A stretch of 64,000 nt of DNA from Candidatus Leptofilum proximum (GTDB lineage Bacteria > Chloroflexota > Anaerolineae > Promineifilales > Promineifilaceae): NCBI GenBank assembly GCA_016710325.1, contig JADJXK010000002.1, positions 3,038,001 through 3,102,000 on the forward strand, given 5' to 3'. The position numbers and the translations under genes were made by a program. Under the pieces are notes generated by a model. It was not told the DNA's origin. It did not search any database and saw only the letters and a list, made by a program, of their open reading frames with translations. Below, piece by piece: positions 1-7,303 of this stretch (the stretch's first letter is position 1; each line of letters starts with the position of its first letter).

Positions 1-1
1 G

Positions 2-628
2 GTAGACTTTGACGAAACCGGTAAGGTGATGGCCGATATGGCCCTGAGCATCATGGGTGAGGACGGCGGCCAGTTTGCCATCCTCTCCGCCAGCCCAGAC
101 GCGGCCAATCAGAACGCCTGGATTGCCGCCATGGAAGAGGTCCTGGCTACCGATGACACCTATGCCAGCCTGGAACTGGTGGACATTGTCTACGGCAACG
201 ACGAATCGGAAGAGAGCTACAACCAGGCGCTGGCGCTGGTGGACCAATACCCCGACCTGGAGCTGATCATGGCCCCGACGACAGTGGGCATTGCCGCCGC
301 GGCGAAAGCGATGCAAGATGAAGGGCTGTGCGAAGATGTGAAGGTCAGCGGTCTGGGCCTGCCCGCCGAAATGGTGAGCTTCACGCTGAACGGCTGTGCG
401 CCTGAGTTTGCTCTGTGGAGTTTTGTGGACCTGGGCTACCTGACCTACTACACCACCTACCTCATCGCCACCGGGCAGATGGAAGCAGCCCCCGGCGTCA
501 CCTTTGAGGCAGGCCGCATGGGTACCTACACCATCGAAGAAGACCCCACCCGCGACAGCGGTCTGCGCGTCTTGATGGGACCGTTTACGGTGTACGACGA
601 GACGAACGTGGAGGAAGCTTCGCAGTAA
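2..628 (+). CDS. Sugar-binding protein of an ABC importer, C-terminal part (5' end cut by window)
   Basis: The frame is open from base 2, so the protein lacks its N-terminus and signal peptide; 208 residues remain. The fold pattern is that of periplasmic-binding-protein family I (RbsB/LsrB/RhaS type): a hinge segment around QYPDLELIMAPTTVGIAAAA, then KVSGLGLPAEM and a C-terminal lobe with ALWSFVDLGYLTYY. Such proteins capture a sugar outside the membrane for an ABC permease. The downstream rhamnosidase, mutarotase, isomerase and aldolase make L-rhamnose the likely ligand, which is an inference from context. Permease, ATPase and probably the kinase gene would lie upstream of the window. The stop runs directly into a quasi-palindromic repeat. 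Confidence 0.85.
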   Translation, partial: VDFDETGKVMADMALSIMGEDGGQFAILSASPDAANQNAWIAAMEEVLATDDTYASLELVDIVYGNDESEESYNQALALVDQYPDLELIMAPTTVGIAAAAKAMQDEGLCEDVKVSGLGLPAEMVSFTLNGCAPEFALWSFVDLGYLTYYTTYLIATGQMEAAPGVTFEAGRMGTYTIEEDPTRDSGLRVLMGPFTVYDETNVEEASQ

Positions 629-745
629 ACGGTAAGCGGTAAACGGTGAATGGTAATCCGTGAACCGTAATCGGTAATCGGTAATCGGGAGTAATCAACC
701 GATTACCGATTACCGATAACTGATTACCGATAACGGATAACTGGA
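629..745. repeat. Intergenic quasi-palindrome of TAATCGG/CCGATTA units
   Basis: The left half is a run of GGTAA-type units (GGTAATCGGTAATCGGTAAT), the right half their reverse complement (ATTACCGATTACCGATAAC). It fills nearly all the space between the binding-protein stop and the next start codon, and leaves no clear Shine-Dalgarno for that gene. It could fold as a long imperfect hairpin in RNA. Confidence 0.85.
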
Positions 746-746
746 T

Positions 747-1805
747 ATGAGCGAATCTATCATAGACACCAGCCGGGCGTTTTTTGAGGAAGTGGTGAAG
801 CCGATTTTGGTGACGCACTTTCCGGAGATGACGGCCGTTACCGCCTTTGGTCTCTTTGGCTATGGTTCCGAAGCGCTGGGGCTGGATGATGAATATTCGC
901 GCGATCACCATTGGGGCGTGCGGATTGATGCCCTGCTGTCGGGGTCGGTAACGGCCGTTCAGCAGCAGCAAATCAGGCAAACCGTCAGCGCCAACCTGCC
1001 AGAGAGCTACCGCGCCCATTCGCTCTACGCCGCACACCTGGCCGGGGCAGGGCTGGCGCTGGATACGCTGCCCGGCTTTTTGCAGCGCACCATTGGCCTC
1101 ACACGCGCCCCGCAAACCCATGTCGAGTGGCTGCACGTGCCGGAAGAGGACATCACGCACGTCATCAACGGGGAAGTGTGGCATGATGAGAGCGGGGAAT
1201 TTACGGCCGTACGCCAAACCCTCCAGCACTATTACCCGGAGCCGGTGCGCCTGCGCCGCATTGCCCACTGGTGCCGCTACTTTTCCGGCATGGGCAGCTA
1301 CGCCCTCAAGCGGGCGATCCTGCGCGACAACTTTTATTACGCCACGATCACCTTCAGCCGCGCCGTGAAGTGGGCCATCCAGCTGGCGTTTATGTTGGAG
1401 CGCACCTACTACCCGTACGACAAATGGATCATGGCCCATTTTGCTAAACTGCCGCGCCTGGCCAAGCCGCTCAAGCCGCTCGTCGATGAGGCGGTTGAGC
1501 TCAGCACCCCGTGGGAACGCAAGCTGGCGCTGCTGGACCAGATGAGCGACGTACTCGACCATTTCATGGTCGCCGACGACGTCATCAAACCACACCCCAA
1601 ATTTGCCGTCTCGCCTACCTCCGGCTACCGCCTGCTGGAGCACGCCTACGCCGAAATCATCAAAAAGCTGCCGAACGAGCTAAAGCCGGTCATTCCTGTC
1701 TGGGAGCAGGTACATTGGGAATCGTTCCACAGCCAGTTTGTGGACGGCGTGGAGATGGCAGCGTGGGATGAGGCGTTGCAGTTAAAGCCGGAGATTGGAG
1801 ATTAG
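747..1805 (+). CDS. DUF4037 nucleotidyltransferase-fold protein
   Basis: A 352-residue protein. Residues about 37-60 carry a polymerase-beta-type nucleotidyltransferase signature, GSEALGLDDEYSRDHHWG, as found in the DUF4037 family; the second aspartate of the usual DHDW motif reads as histidine here (DHHW), so catalytic competence is uncertain. The rest is alpha-helical, with aromatic clusters such as ILRDNFYYATITFSRAVKWA. Biochemical role is unknown; the DUF4037 family resembles aminoglycoside/kanamycin nucleotidyltransferases in fold only. It sits in the rhamnose locus and reads in the same direction, but nothing in the sequence ties it to rhamnose. The last residues (PEIGD) are encoded by the start of a GATTGGA tandem repeat, so the C-terminus has been shaped by repeat sequence. 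Confidence 0.75.
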   Translation: MSESIIDTSRAFFEEVVKPILVTHFPEMTAVTAFGLFGYGSEALGLDDEYSRDHHWGVRIDALLSGSVTAVQQQQIRQTVSANLPESYRAHSLYAAHLAGAGLALDTLPGFLQRTIGLTRAPQTHVEWLHVPEEDITHVINGEVWHDESGEFTAVRQTLQHYYPEPVRLRRIAHWCRYFSGMGSYALKRAILRDNFYYATITFSRAVKWAIQLAFMLERTYYPYDKWIMAHFAKLPRLAKPLKPLVDEAVELSTPWERKLALLDQMSDVLDHFMVADDVIKPHPKFAVSPTSGYRLLEHAYAEIIKKLPNELKPVIPVWEQVHWESFHSQFVDGVEMAAWDEALQLKPEIGD

Positions 1806-1849
1806 AGATTGGAGTCTGTCAATCTCCAATCTCCAGTCTCCAATCTCCC
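1791..1849. repeat. Intergenic quasi-palindrome of GGAGATT/AATCTCC units
   Basis: Tandem GGAGATT units on the left face AATCTCC units on the right. The element overlaps the last codons of the upstream DUF4037 gene and ends 11 bases before the next start codon, just ahead of its AAAGGAAAA ribosome-binding site. Confidence 0.85.
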
Positions 1850-1860
1850 AAAGGAAAATT

Positions 1861-2853
1861 ATGAACAGCCGAGAACGTGTCATCGCCACGCTGGAACGAC
1901 AGCCAACGGACCGCACGCCCATCGATTGCTGGCTGTATCAGAAGCAGTTTGTGGAGAAGTTGGAGGCCGAGTACGGCACGCGCGAGCAGTTTCTGGACGA
2001 GTTCAACATTGATATTTTTGTGGGCTTTGTGCCGTACCCGAACCAATTCGGCCGTTTATTTGACGTGTCCGAGCTGAAAGACGTCGACTTGGGCGATCCC
2101 ACCGACGAAAAATGGCTGTCCCACACCGATTGGAACTACGATTTTGCCGGGCTGAACGTGCGGCAGGCGGTGGCGCAGCACAGCGGAAAACGGGCCATCA
2201 TCGCCCACACCTGGGGCATCATCGAAGGCACCAGCCGCCTCATCGGCATCGAGAACTGCTGGATGAACCTGGCAGGTGAGCCAGAAAAGATGGCCGCCTG
2301 GTTCGACCGTTACGCCGACTGGCTGTGCGGCCTAATGGATAGTCTCAAAGCGGCCAACGTAGACATCGTCACCCTCAGCGATGACTGGGGCAGCAACCAG
2401 ACGATGCTTTTTTCGCCGCGCATGTGGCGCAAACTGATCAAGCCGTATGCCAAACGCGTGGTGCAGTATGCCCGCTCGATCAGGCTTTATGTCAACCTGC
2501 ACAGCGACGGCTACATCATGCAAATTTTGGATGATCTGGTGGAGATTGGCTACCACAGCTGGCATCCGCTACAAGAGAGCGCGGGCATGGACCCGCAGAC
2601 GATCAAGGACAACTACGGCGACAAATTTGTCTGCTACGGCTCGCTGGACGTGATTGATGGGCTGCTGGCCTACGATGGCGACGCGCTGGCCGATTACATT
2701 ACCAAACGATTTGCGATTTACGCGCCGGGCGGCGGCTTTATTTTCAACACCGGCCACTTTGTCCAGCCAGACATCCCGCCGCAGCGGCTGGTGGGCGCCT
2801 ACAAAGTGGTGAACGAGCTGGCAAAACAGTATGGCACCCTGGCCCCAGCCTGA
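1861..2853 (+). CDS. Uroporphyrinogen decarboxylase-family (URO-D-like) protein
   Basis: 330 residues from an ATG preceded by AAAGGAAAATT; an in-frame earlier start would run back through the repeat and is less likely. The N-terminus MNSRERVIATLERQPTDRTP is typical of the URO-D/cobalamin-methyltransferase superfamily (TIM barrel), as are VNLHSDGYIM and the C-terminal GGGFIFNTGHFVQPDIPP. Members include haem-pathway decarboxylases and corrinoid methyltransferases, but many divergent copies occur in sugar-degradation clusters of Chloroflexota-like bacteria with unknown substrate. Being embedded in the rhamnose locus, and overlapping the rhamnosidase start by 23 bases, argues against a haem role and for translational coupling to the glycosidase. 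True substrate unknown. Confidence 0.8.
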   Translation: MNSRERVIATLERQPTDRTPIDCWLYQKQFVEKLEAEYGTREQFLDEFNIDIFVGFVPYPNQFGRLFDVSELKDVDLGDPTDEKWLSHTDWNYDFAGLNVRQAVAQHSGKRAIIAHTWGIIEGTSRLIGIENCWMNLAGEPEKMAAWFDRYADWLCGLMDSLKAANVDIVTLSDDWGSNQTMLFSPRMWRKLIKPYAKRVVQYARSIRLYVNLHSDGYIMQILDDLVEIGYHSWHPLQESAGMDPQTIKDNYGDKFVCYGSLDVIDGLLAYDGDALADYITKRFAIYAPGGGFIFNTGHFVQPDIPPQRLVGAYKVVNELAKQYGTLAPA

Positions 2854-4948
2854 CGATCTGCAAATCCAAGCCCCGGAAACGGCCGTCTGGATTGCCACAC
2901 CGCATCCCTTCGATCTGCACGAGGTGTACTTAAATTTCCGGTCGCCCCGCTGGCAGTGGGATGGCTTGGGCCAGGTAACGTTGTGGATCACGGCCGATTC
3001 ACGCTACAAGTTGTGGATCAACGGCCGTTTCCACCACCGTGGCCCCGCGCGCAGCTGGCCGCACGCCCAAAAGATGGACGTGTTGGCTATCACCAGCCAG
3101 CTCGTCGTGGGCGAAAATGTGCTGGCGGTGCAGGTGTACCAGCCGGGCTACTCGCACTTCAGCGCGGTGCATCGCGCGGCGGCGGGGCTGCTGGCCTGGG
3201 TGGTGGTGGATGGCGCAGTTGTTTTGGTGACAAACGGCCGTTGGCGCGCCATTCGTGATGAGTCTTTTGCCAGCGACGGGCCGCGCATCTCCATTTACGG
3301 CAGCGGCGTGGAGCGGCGGGACTGGCGTAAGGTGGAGGAGTGGCAAACGGCCGCTTTTGACGACCGCCACTGGTCACCCGCCCGCGCGGTGGCCGGGGCA
3401 AATGGCCCCATCTGGTCTGGCCTGCAAAAGCGAATCACGCCACAGTTGGTCGAACGCGAAGTCGAAATGAGCTTGGTCGAGCAGCGCGTCGGGCAAGTTG
3501 AAGTGGGCGAGTTGACGCATGAACGGGTGAAGGTGTTGTGGGAAACCCCCTCCCTAACCCTCTCTCTTCCAGGGGGAGGGGATCAGCGCCCTCCTCCTCA
3601 GAGGGGGAGGGCTGGGGTGGGGGTAAAAAGCTGGCTCTACGACCTTGGCCGCGCCCACACCTGCCAGGGCTGGGCAGAGATCAAAAATGCCAGCGGTGGA
3701 GAACAGCTGGCTATCACCTACGCGGAGAAGATGGCCGACGGGGCACTCATTATCTCGGACCCCGCCACCTACTGCCGCATGCGCCCCACCGATTTTTTTA
3801 CGCTGCGGCCGGGCGACCAGACCATCGAGCCGTTTGCCCTGCGCGGCGGGCGGTATGTACTTTTCCAACTGATTGGCGCAGAGGAGACGGTACAGCTCAC
3901 GCCGCACGTGCGCGTCGCCGAATACCCGCTGACCGTCACCAGACCGCTGCACACAGGCGACGACCTGCTGGACGGGATCGTGACGCTGTGCGAAAACACG
4001 CTGCACGCCTGCCTGCAAGATACCTTCATAGACTGTGTCTGGCGCGAAAGCGCGCAGTGGTTGGGCGACGCGCTGCCGCAGGCGTTGGGCTTGAGCGCGA
4101 TGTGTGATGATGTACGGCCGTTACAAACCATCCTCCTCGACACCTCCCAGGGCATTTATCCCGATGGCCTCCTGCCCAGCGTCGCCCCGGCCGAAGTGCA
4201 CGCCTACACCATCCCCCGCTACAGCTGCATGTGGGTGGAGCTTCTGGCCCATTATTGGCAGCAAACGGGCGACGAATCGCTGGTCCGCCAGCTCTGGACC
4301 ACGCTGAAGCAGGTGCTTGCGGCCTTGCTGGGCTTACAAAATGAAGATGGTCTGCTGGTGCATCCGCCGGGCCGCCGTTTTTACATCGACTGGTCGGCCA
4401 CGGCGCAGAGCGATCCGCACCTGGTGTTTAACCTGCACGTGGTGCTGGCCCTGCAAATTGCGGTGGATCTGGCCCAGACGTTTGAACCAAAGATGGTAAC
4501 CTTTTGGCAAGCAGCGGCGGATAAACTGCGGCAACGATGCCGGGATGGGTTTGAGGGGAACGGCCGTTTCCATGACGACCTCACCCACACCACCCACTCC
4601 CAGCTAGGCGCGGCGCTGGCCCTGCTCACCGGCGCGGCCCCGCCGGCCGAAGCCGACAAGCTTCTGGAGGAAATGATCGCCCGCTCCCTGAATGTGCGCG
4701 ACGAACACGAGAATGGGGAGATGGTGCTGGCCAGTCCGTTTATGCATCATTATCTGTTTGAGAGCTTGGCGTTGTACGGCCGTACGCCAGCCATCCTCGA
4801 CATCATAAAACTGCGCTGGGGGCGTTGGGTGCGGCATGGCTGCCCCACCACCTGGGAAAATTGGAAGGTGGACTTCCCCGACGGCTCCCAATGCCATGCT
4901 TTTTCGGCCCACCCCCGTTACCATCTGGCAAAAATTTTTAGTCAATAG
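2831..4948 (+). CDS. Alpha-L-rhamnosidase, glycoside hydrolase family 78
   Basis: 705 residues. The N-terminal half is beta-sandwich (carbohydrate-binding-like, with YKLWINGRFHHRGPARSWPH). The (alpha/alpha)6 barrel holds the GH78-type acidic region DCVWRESAQWLGDALPQ (about residues 400-416) and the C-terminal cap ends with TTWENW and SQCHAFSAHP, which match the family's W/HAWSAAP region. It hydrolyses terminal L-rhamnose from glycosides. No signal peptide is visible, so it probably acts in the cytoplasm on imported oligosaccharides. Its ATG overlaps the URO-D stop. A GC-rich repeat inserted in frame near residue 240 adds about 26 residues rich in Gly, Pro and Arg between two beta-domains; this is repeat-derived and probably a surface loop. 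Confidence 0.88.
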   Translation: MAPWPQPDDLQIQAPETAVWIATPHPFDLHEVYLNFRSPRWQWDGLGQVTLWITADSRYKLWINGRFHHRGPARSWPHAQKMDVLAITSQLVVGENVLAVQVYQPGYSHFSAVHRAAAGLLAWVVVDGAVVLVTNGRWRAIRDESFASDGPRISIYGSGVERRDWRKVEEWQTAAFDDRHWSPARAVAGANGPIWSGLQKRITPQLVEREVEMSLVEQRVGQVEVGELTHERVKVLWETPSLTLSLPGGGDQRPPPQRGRAGVGVKSWLYDLGRAHTCQGWAEIKNASGGEQLAITYAEKMADGALIISDPATYCRMRPTDFFTLRPGDQTIEPFALRGGRYVLFQLIGAEETVQLTPHVRVAEYPLTVTRPLHTGDDLLDGIVTLCENTLHACLQDTFIDCVWRESAQWLGDALPQALGLSAMCDDVRPLQTILLDTSQGIYPDGLLPSVAPAEVHAYTIPRYSCMWVELLAHYWQQTGDESLVRQLWTTLKQVLAALLGLQNEDGLLVHPPGRRFYIDWSATAQSDPHLVFNLHVVLALQIAVDLAQTFEPKMVTFWQAAADKLRQRCRDGFEGNGRFHDDLTHTTHSQLGAALALLTGAAPPAEADKLLEEMIARSLNVRDEHENGEMVLASPFMHHYLFESLALYGRTPAILDIIKLRWGRWVRHGCPTTWENWKVDFPDGSQCHAFSAHPRYHLAKIFSQ
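3546..3624. repeat. Quasi-palindromic repeat inside the rhamnosidase gene
   Basis: Left arm CCCTCCCTAACCCTCTCTC and right arm GAGGGGGAGGGCTGGGGTGG are imperfect reverse complements, separated by a second nested pair (CCAGGGGGAGGGG and CCCTCCTCCTC). The same class of element elsewhere is intergenic. Here it is read through in frame as a Pro/Gly/Arg-rich segment without a stop codon. Confidence 0.8.
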
Positions 4949-5000
4949 CGGCTGGTGGTTAGTGGCTAGTCAATCCACTAGCCACTAACCACCAGCCGCT
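4947..5000. repeat. Perfect 24-bp inverted repeat between rhamnosidase and rhaM
   Basis: Arms of 24 bases (4947-4970 and 4977-5000) are exact reverse complements around the loop CAATCC. There is no U-tract after it on the + strand, and transcription must pass to reach rhaM, so it is more likely an mRNA-stability or processing hairpin than a full terminator. Confidence 0.9.
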
Positions 5001-5016
5001 AAAATCTGGAGAAAAA

Positions 5017-5340
5017 ATGAAACGAATCGGGTTCTTGCTCAAAGTCAAACCAGACATGATTGAGGAATACAAAAAGCACCACGAAGCCGTCTGGCCGGAA
5101 ATGCTGGCAGCGCTCAACCGCCACGGCTGGCACAACTACTCCCTCTTCATGCGCGAAGACGGCACTTTGTTTGGCTACTTTGAAACGCCAGACAGCTTCC
5201 AGGCCGCGCTCGACGGTATGGACGGCGAGGCGATCAACGCCAAGTGGCAGGAATTCATGGCCCCCTACTTCGAATCGCCCAACGGCGGCCATGCCGATAA
5301 AATGATGGTGGAACTCGAAGAAGTGTTTCACCTCGACTAA
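5017..5340 (+). CDS. rhaM: L-rhamnose mutarotase
   Basis: 107 residues, the usual RhaM length, with the family's opening KPDMIEEYKKHHEAVWPEM, the central HGWHNYSLFMREDGTLFGY and the closing LEEVFHLD. The protein interconverts alpha- and beta-pyranose forms of L-rhamnose and so feeds the isomerase. The ferredoxin-like fold dimer uses conserved His, Tyr and Trp residues; H22, the WPEM segment and HNYS are present. ATG is preceded by GGAGAAAAA. It lies between the rhamnosidase and rhaA, each gap occupied by a strong hairpin, consistent with one operon with differential mRNA stability. Confidence 0.95.
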   Translation: MKRIGFLLKVKPDMIEEYKKHHEAVWPEMLAALNRHGWHNYSLFMREDGTLFGYFETPDSFQAALDGMDGEAINAKWQEFMAPYFESPNGGHADKMMVELEEVFHLD

Positions 5341-5350
5341 GCCCAAACCC

Positions 5351-5403
5351 GTAGCCGCGGATTCTTTCCGCGCTCTCGGAACGCGGAAAGAATCCGCGGC
5401 TAC
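5351..5403. repeat. Perfect 22-bp inverted repeat between rhaM and rhaA
   Basis: Arms 5351-5372 and 5382-5403 (beginning GTAGCCGCGGATTCTTTCC) are exact complements around a 9-base loop. No T-run follows on the + strand. It ends 19 bases before the rhaA start. Confidence 0.9.
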
Positions 5404-5422
5404 GATAAGACAGGAAATAATC

Positions 5423-6679
5423 ATGAGCAATCCAATCGAACAAGCCTACGCCCTGGCCAAAGAACGGTACGCCGCACTCGGCGTAGATGTCGATGCGGCG
5501 CTGCAAAAACTGGCCACCATCCCCATCAGCCTGCACTGCTGGCAGGGGGATGACGTAGGCGGCTTCGAAGACCCGGGCCGCGGCCTGAGCGGCGGTATCA
5601 TGACCACCGGCAACTACCCCGGCAAAGCCCGCACCGCCGACGAACTGCGCCAGGATTTAGACATGGCCTACAGCCTTATCCCCGGCACCCACCGGCTGAA
5701 TTTGCACGCCATTTACCTGGAAACGGACCAAAAAGTGCCGCGCAACGAAATCCAACCGGAACATTTTGCCGGTTGGGTCGATTGGGCCAAAGCCAACCAC
5801 CACGGCGTGGATTTCAACCCCACCTGCTTCTCCCACCCCCTGGCCGACGACGGCTTTACCCTGGCCCACCCGGATGCGGGCATTCGCCAGTTTTGGATTG
5901 AGCACTGCATGGCCAGCCGGGAGATTGGGGCGTATTTTGGGAGGGAGTTGGGGAGTACGGCCGTTACCAACGTCTGGATTCCCGATGGCTACAAAGACAC
6001 GCCCGTAGACCGCCTCGGGCCGCGCCAGCGCCTGCAAGACGCCCTGGACCAGGTCTTCGCCAAACCGCTTGATCCCACGCACAACCTGGACGCCGTGGAG
6101 TGCAAGCTGTTCGGCATTGGTTCTGAGAGCTACGTGGTCGGCTCACACGAATTTTACCTGGGTTACGCCAGCTCGCGGCAGAAGCTGCTTTGCCTGGATG
6201 CAGGCCACTTCCACCCCACCGAAACCATCGCCGACAAGATTTCGGCCGTGCTGCTGTACGTGCCGGAGCTGCTGCTGCACGTCAGCCGGGGGGTGCGCTG
6301 GGACAGCGATCACGTCGTCACCCTCACCGACGAGCTGCAAGCGATTATGCAAGAACTGGTGCGTGGCAATTTTCTCGGCCGTACCCACATCGGCCTGGAC
6401 TTTTTCGATGCCAGCATCAACCGGGTGGCGGCCTGGACCATCGGCACGCGCAACGCCCTGCGCGCCCTGCTTATGGCCCTGCTGGAGCCAATCGACCAGC
6501 TGCGCACCCTGGAAGCCGCAGGTGATTTCACCGCCCGGCTGGCCCTGCTGGAAGCACTCAAAGGGCTGCCGTTTGGCGCAGTTTGGGACCAATACTGCCA
6601 GCAGCAAAATGTGCCGGTGGGCTATGCATTTATGGATGAGATTCGAGGTTACGAGAAAAAAGTTCTGGCAAATCGCTAA
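5423..6679 (+). CDS. rhaA: L-rhamnose isomerase (RhaA type)
   Basis: 418 residues, the size of Escherichia coli RhaA (419), and recognisable along its whole length: ISLHCWQGDDVGGFE, ATGNYPGKAR-like TTGNYPGKAR, LNLHAIYLE, FNPTCFSHPLADDGFTLAH, DAGHFHPTE, RWDSDHVV and HIGLDFFDASINR. The metal-binding residues of the isomerase lie in the DAGHFHPTE and WDSDHV segments and are intact. It converts L-rhamnose to L-rhamnulose in the cytoplasm. Note this is the long RhaA family, not the shorter RhaI family. The start ATG is preceded by AGGAAATAATC. Rhamnulose kinase, needed for the next step, is not in the window. Confidence 0.96.
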   Translation: MSNPIEQAYALAKERYAALGVDVDAALQKLATIPISLHCWQGDDVGGFEDPGRGLSGGIMTTGNYPGKARTADELRQDLDMAYSLIPGTHRLNLHAIYLETDQKVPRNEIQPEHFAGWVDWAKANHHGVDFNPTCFSHPLADDGFTLAHPDAGIRQFWIEHCMASREIGAYFGRELGSTAVTNVWIPDGYKDTPVDRLGPRQRLQDALDQVFAKPLDPTHNLDAVECKLFGIGSESYVVGSHEFYLGYASSRQKLLCLDAGHFHPTETIADKISAVLLYVPELLLHVSRGVRWDSDHVVTLTDELQAIMQELVRGNFLGRTHIGLDFFDASINRVAAWTIGTRNALRALLMALLEPIDQLRTLEAAGDFTARLALLEALKGLPFGAVWDQYCQQQNVPVGYAFMDEIRGYEKKVLANR

Positions 6680-6680
6680 A

Positions 6681-6861
6681 TTAGCCTGCAAGAAGAGGGT
6701 TCACAATGGTTAGCTGCTTATCAATCACCAAACCATTTTGCATATCTTCTGAATATAGTTGAGTAGCGCCAACGTGCAAAGCTGTGGAAGCGATAAGGCT
6801 ATCCCAGTGGGACAATGTTGCTATCAACAAAACTTAGATTTTTAGATGTTTCATCGCTCAT
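6681..6861 (-). pseudogene. Gutted PIN-domain (VapC-type) toxin remnant
   Basis: Reading the minus strand from the ATG ending at 6861 gives MSDETSKNLSFVDSNI, the start of a PIN-domain protein with its first catalytic Asp, then a stop within four codons. In the next frame the sequence resumes as HWDSLIASTALHVGATQLYS and DMQNGLVIDKQLTIVNP, the exact C-terminal pattern of PIN toxins. Roughly 80-90 central codons are missing and the frame is shifted, so no RNase can be made. Its start overlaps the end of the antitoxin-like gene, as in intact vapBC pairs. Found by reading the region directly. Confidence 0.8.
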
Positions 6862-7120
6862 GAAGCTCGTCCCGCGTATAGCGAATGGGGTTTGGAATAT
6901 CCAGGGGATGATCCATCAGATATTCAAAGAAATCTTCGTACCCTTTGTCTTTGGCATCCTGAAGCAAATCTCTTTTTTGACGAGGTTTTGGATGAGCAGA
7001 AGTAAGTACAATAACACGAACCGTTTCATCTTCGGTATGAGCGTCCAATTCGTTGCGCTTTTCTTCAGGCATGGCAGAAACAATTTTTTTCACAGTTGTT
7101 TGGAATTCAATTGCTTGCAT
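6851..7120 (-). CDS. Antitoxin-like protein of the decayed PIN-toxin pair
   Basis: 89 residues from an ATG preceded by GGAGGATAAGG; an earlier in-frame start exists far upstream but has no such site. The pattern MQAIEFQTTVKK, DETVRVIVLTS and a charged C-terminal tail ending PIRYTRDELHER resembles the small antitoxins encoded just before PIN toxins: an N-terminal AbrB-like strand pair for operator binding and a C-terminal helix that blocks the toxin. The partner toxin gene is broken, so the antitoxin may now be free-standing. Its strand is opposite to the surrounding rhamnose genes, which suggests independent insertion between rhaA and rhaEW. Confidence 0.65.
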   Translation of the reverse strand: MQAIEFQTTVKKIVSAMPEEKRNELDAHTEDETVRVIVLTSAHPKPRQKRDLLQDAKDKGYEDFFEYLMDHPLDIPNPIRYTRDELHER

Positions 7121-7303
7121 CCTTATCCTCCACAATCTTGTTTGATGCAGCATTATAACATAGGTGTCGTATGAAGCTGATAACCGTTTTAGCGGTGGCT
7201 TTAGGGCCAAATCGGGGCGGGTGATGGCGGTGGGGTTTGACGGCCGTTCCCTCCACCGGATAAACAAATGAACCAGGCCTTTACGCCTGGACAAGAGGAA
7301 ACT

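Noticed and set aside
629..745. Repeat clusters as a possible CRISPR array
   Set aside because: Units are 7-10 bases, inverted half-way, without equal-length spacers, and no cas gene is nearby.
585..1643. Long minus-strand frame of 352 codons opposite the DUF4037 gene
   Set aside because: Shadow of the + strand gene: low-complexity, no family pattern, and it begins in the repeat region; the + frame has a recognisable nucleotidyltransferase motif.
4947..5403. Hairpins around rhaM as classical terminators
   Set aside because: No T-run on the transcribed strand and the downstream genes belong to the same pathway and direction.
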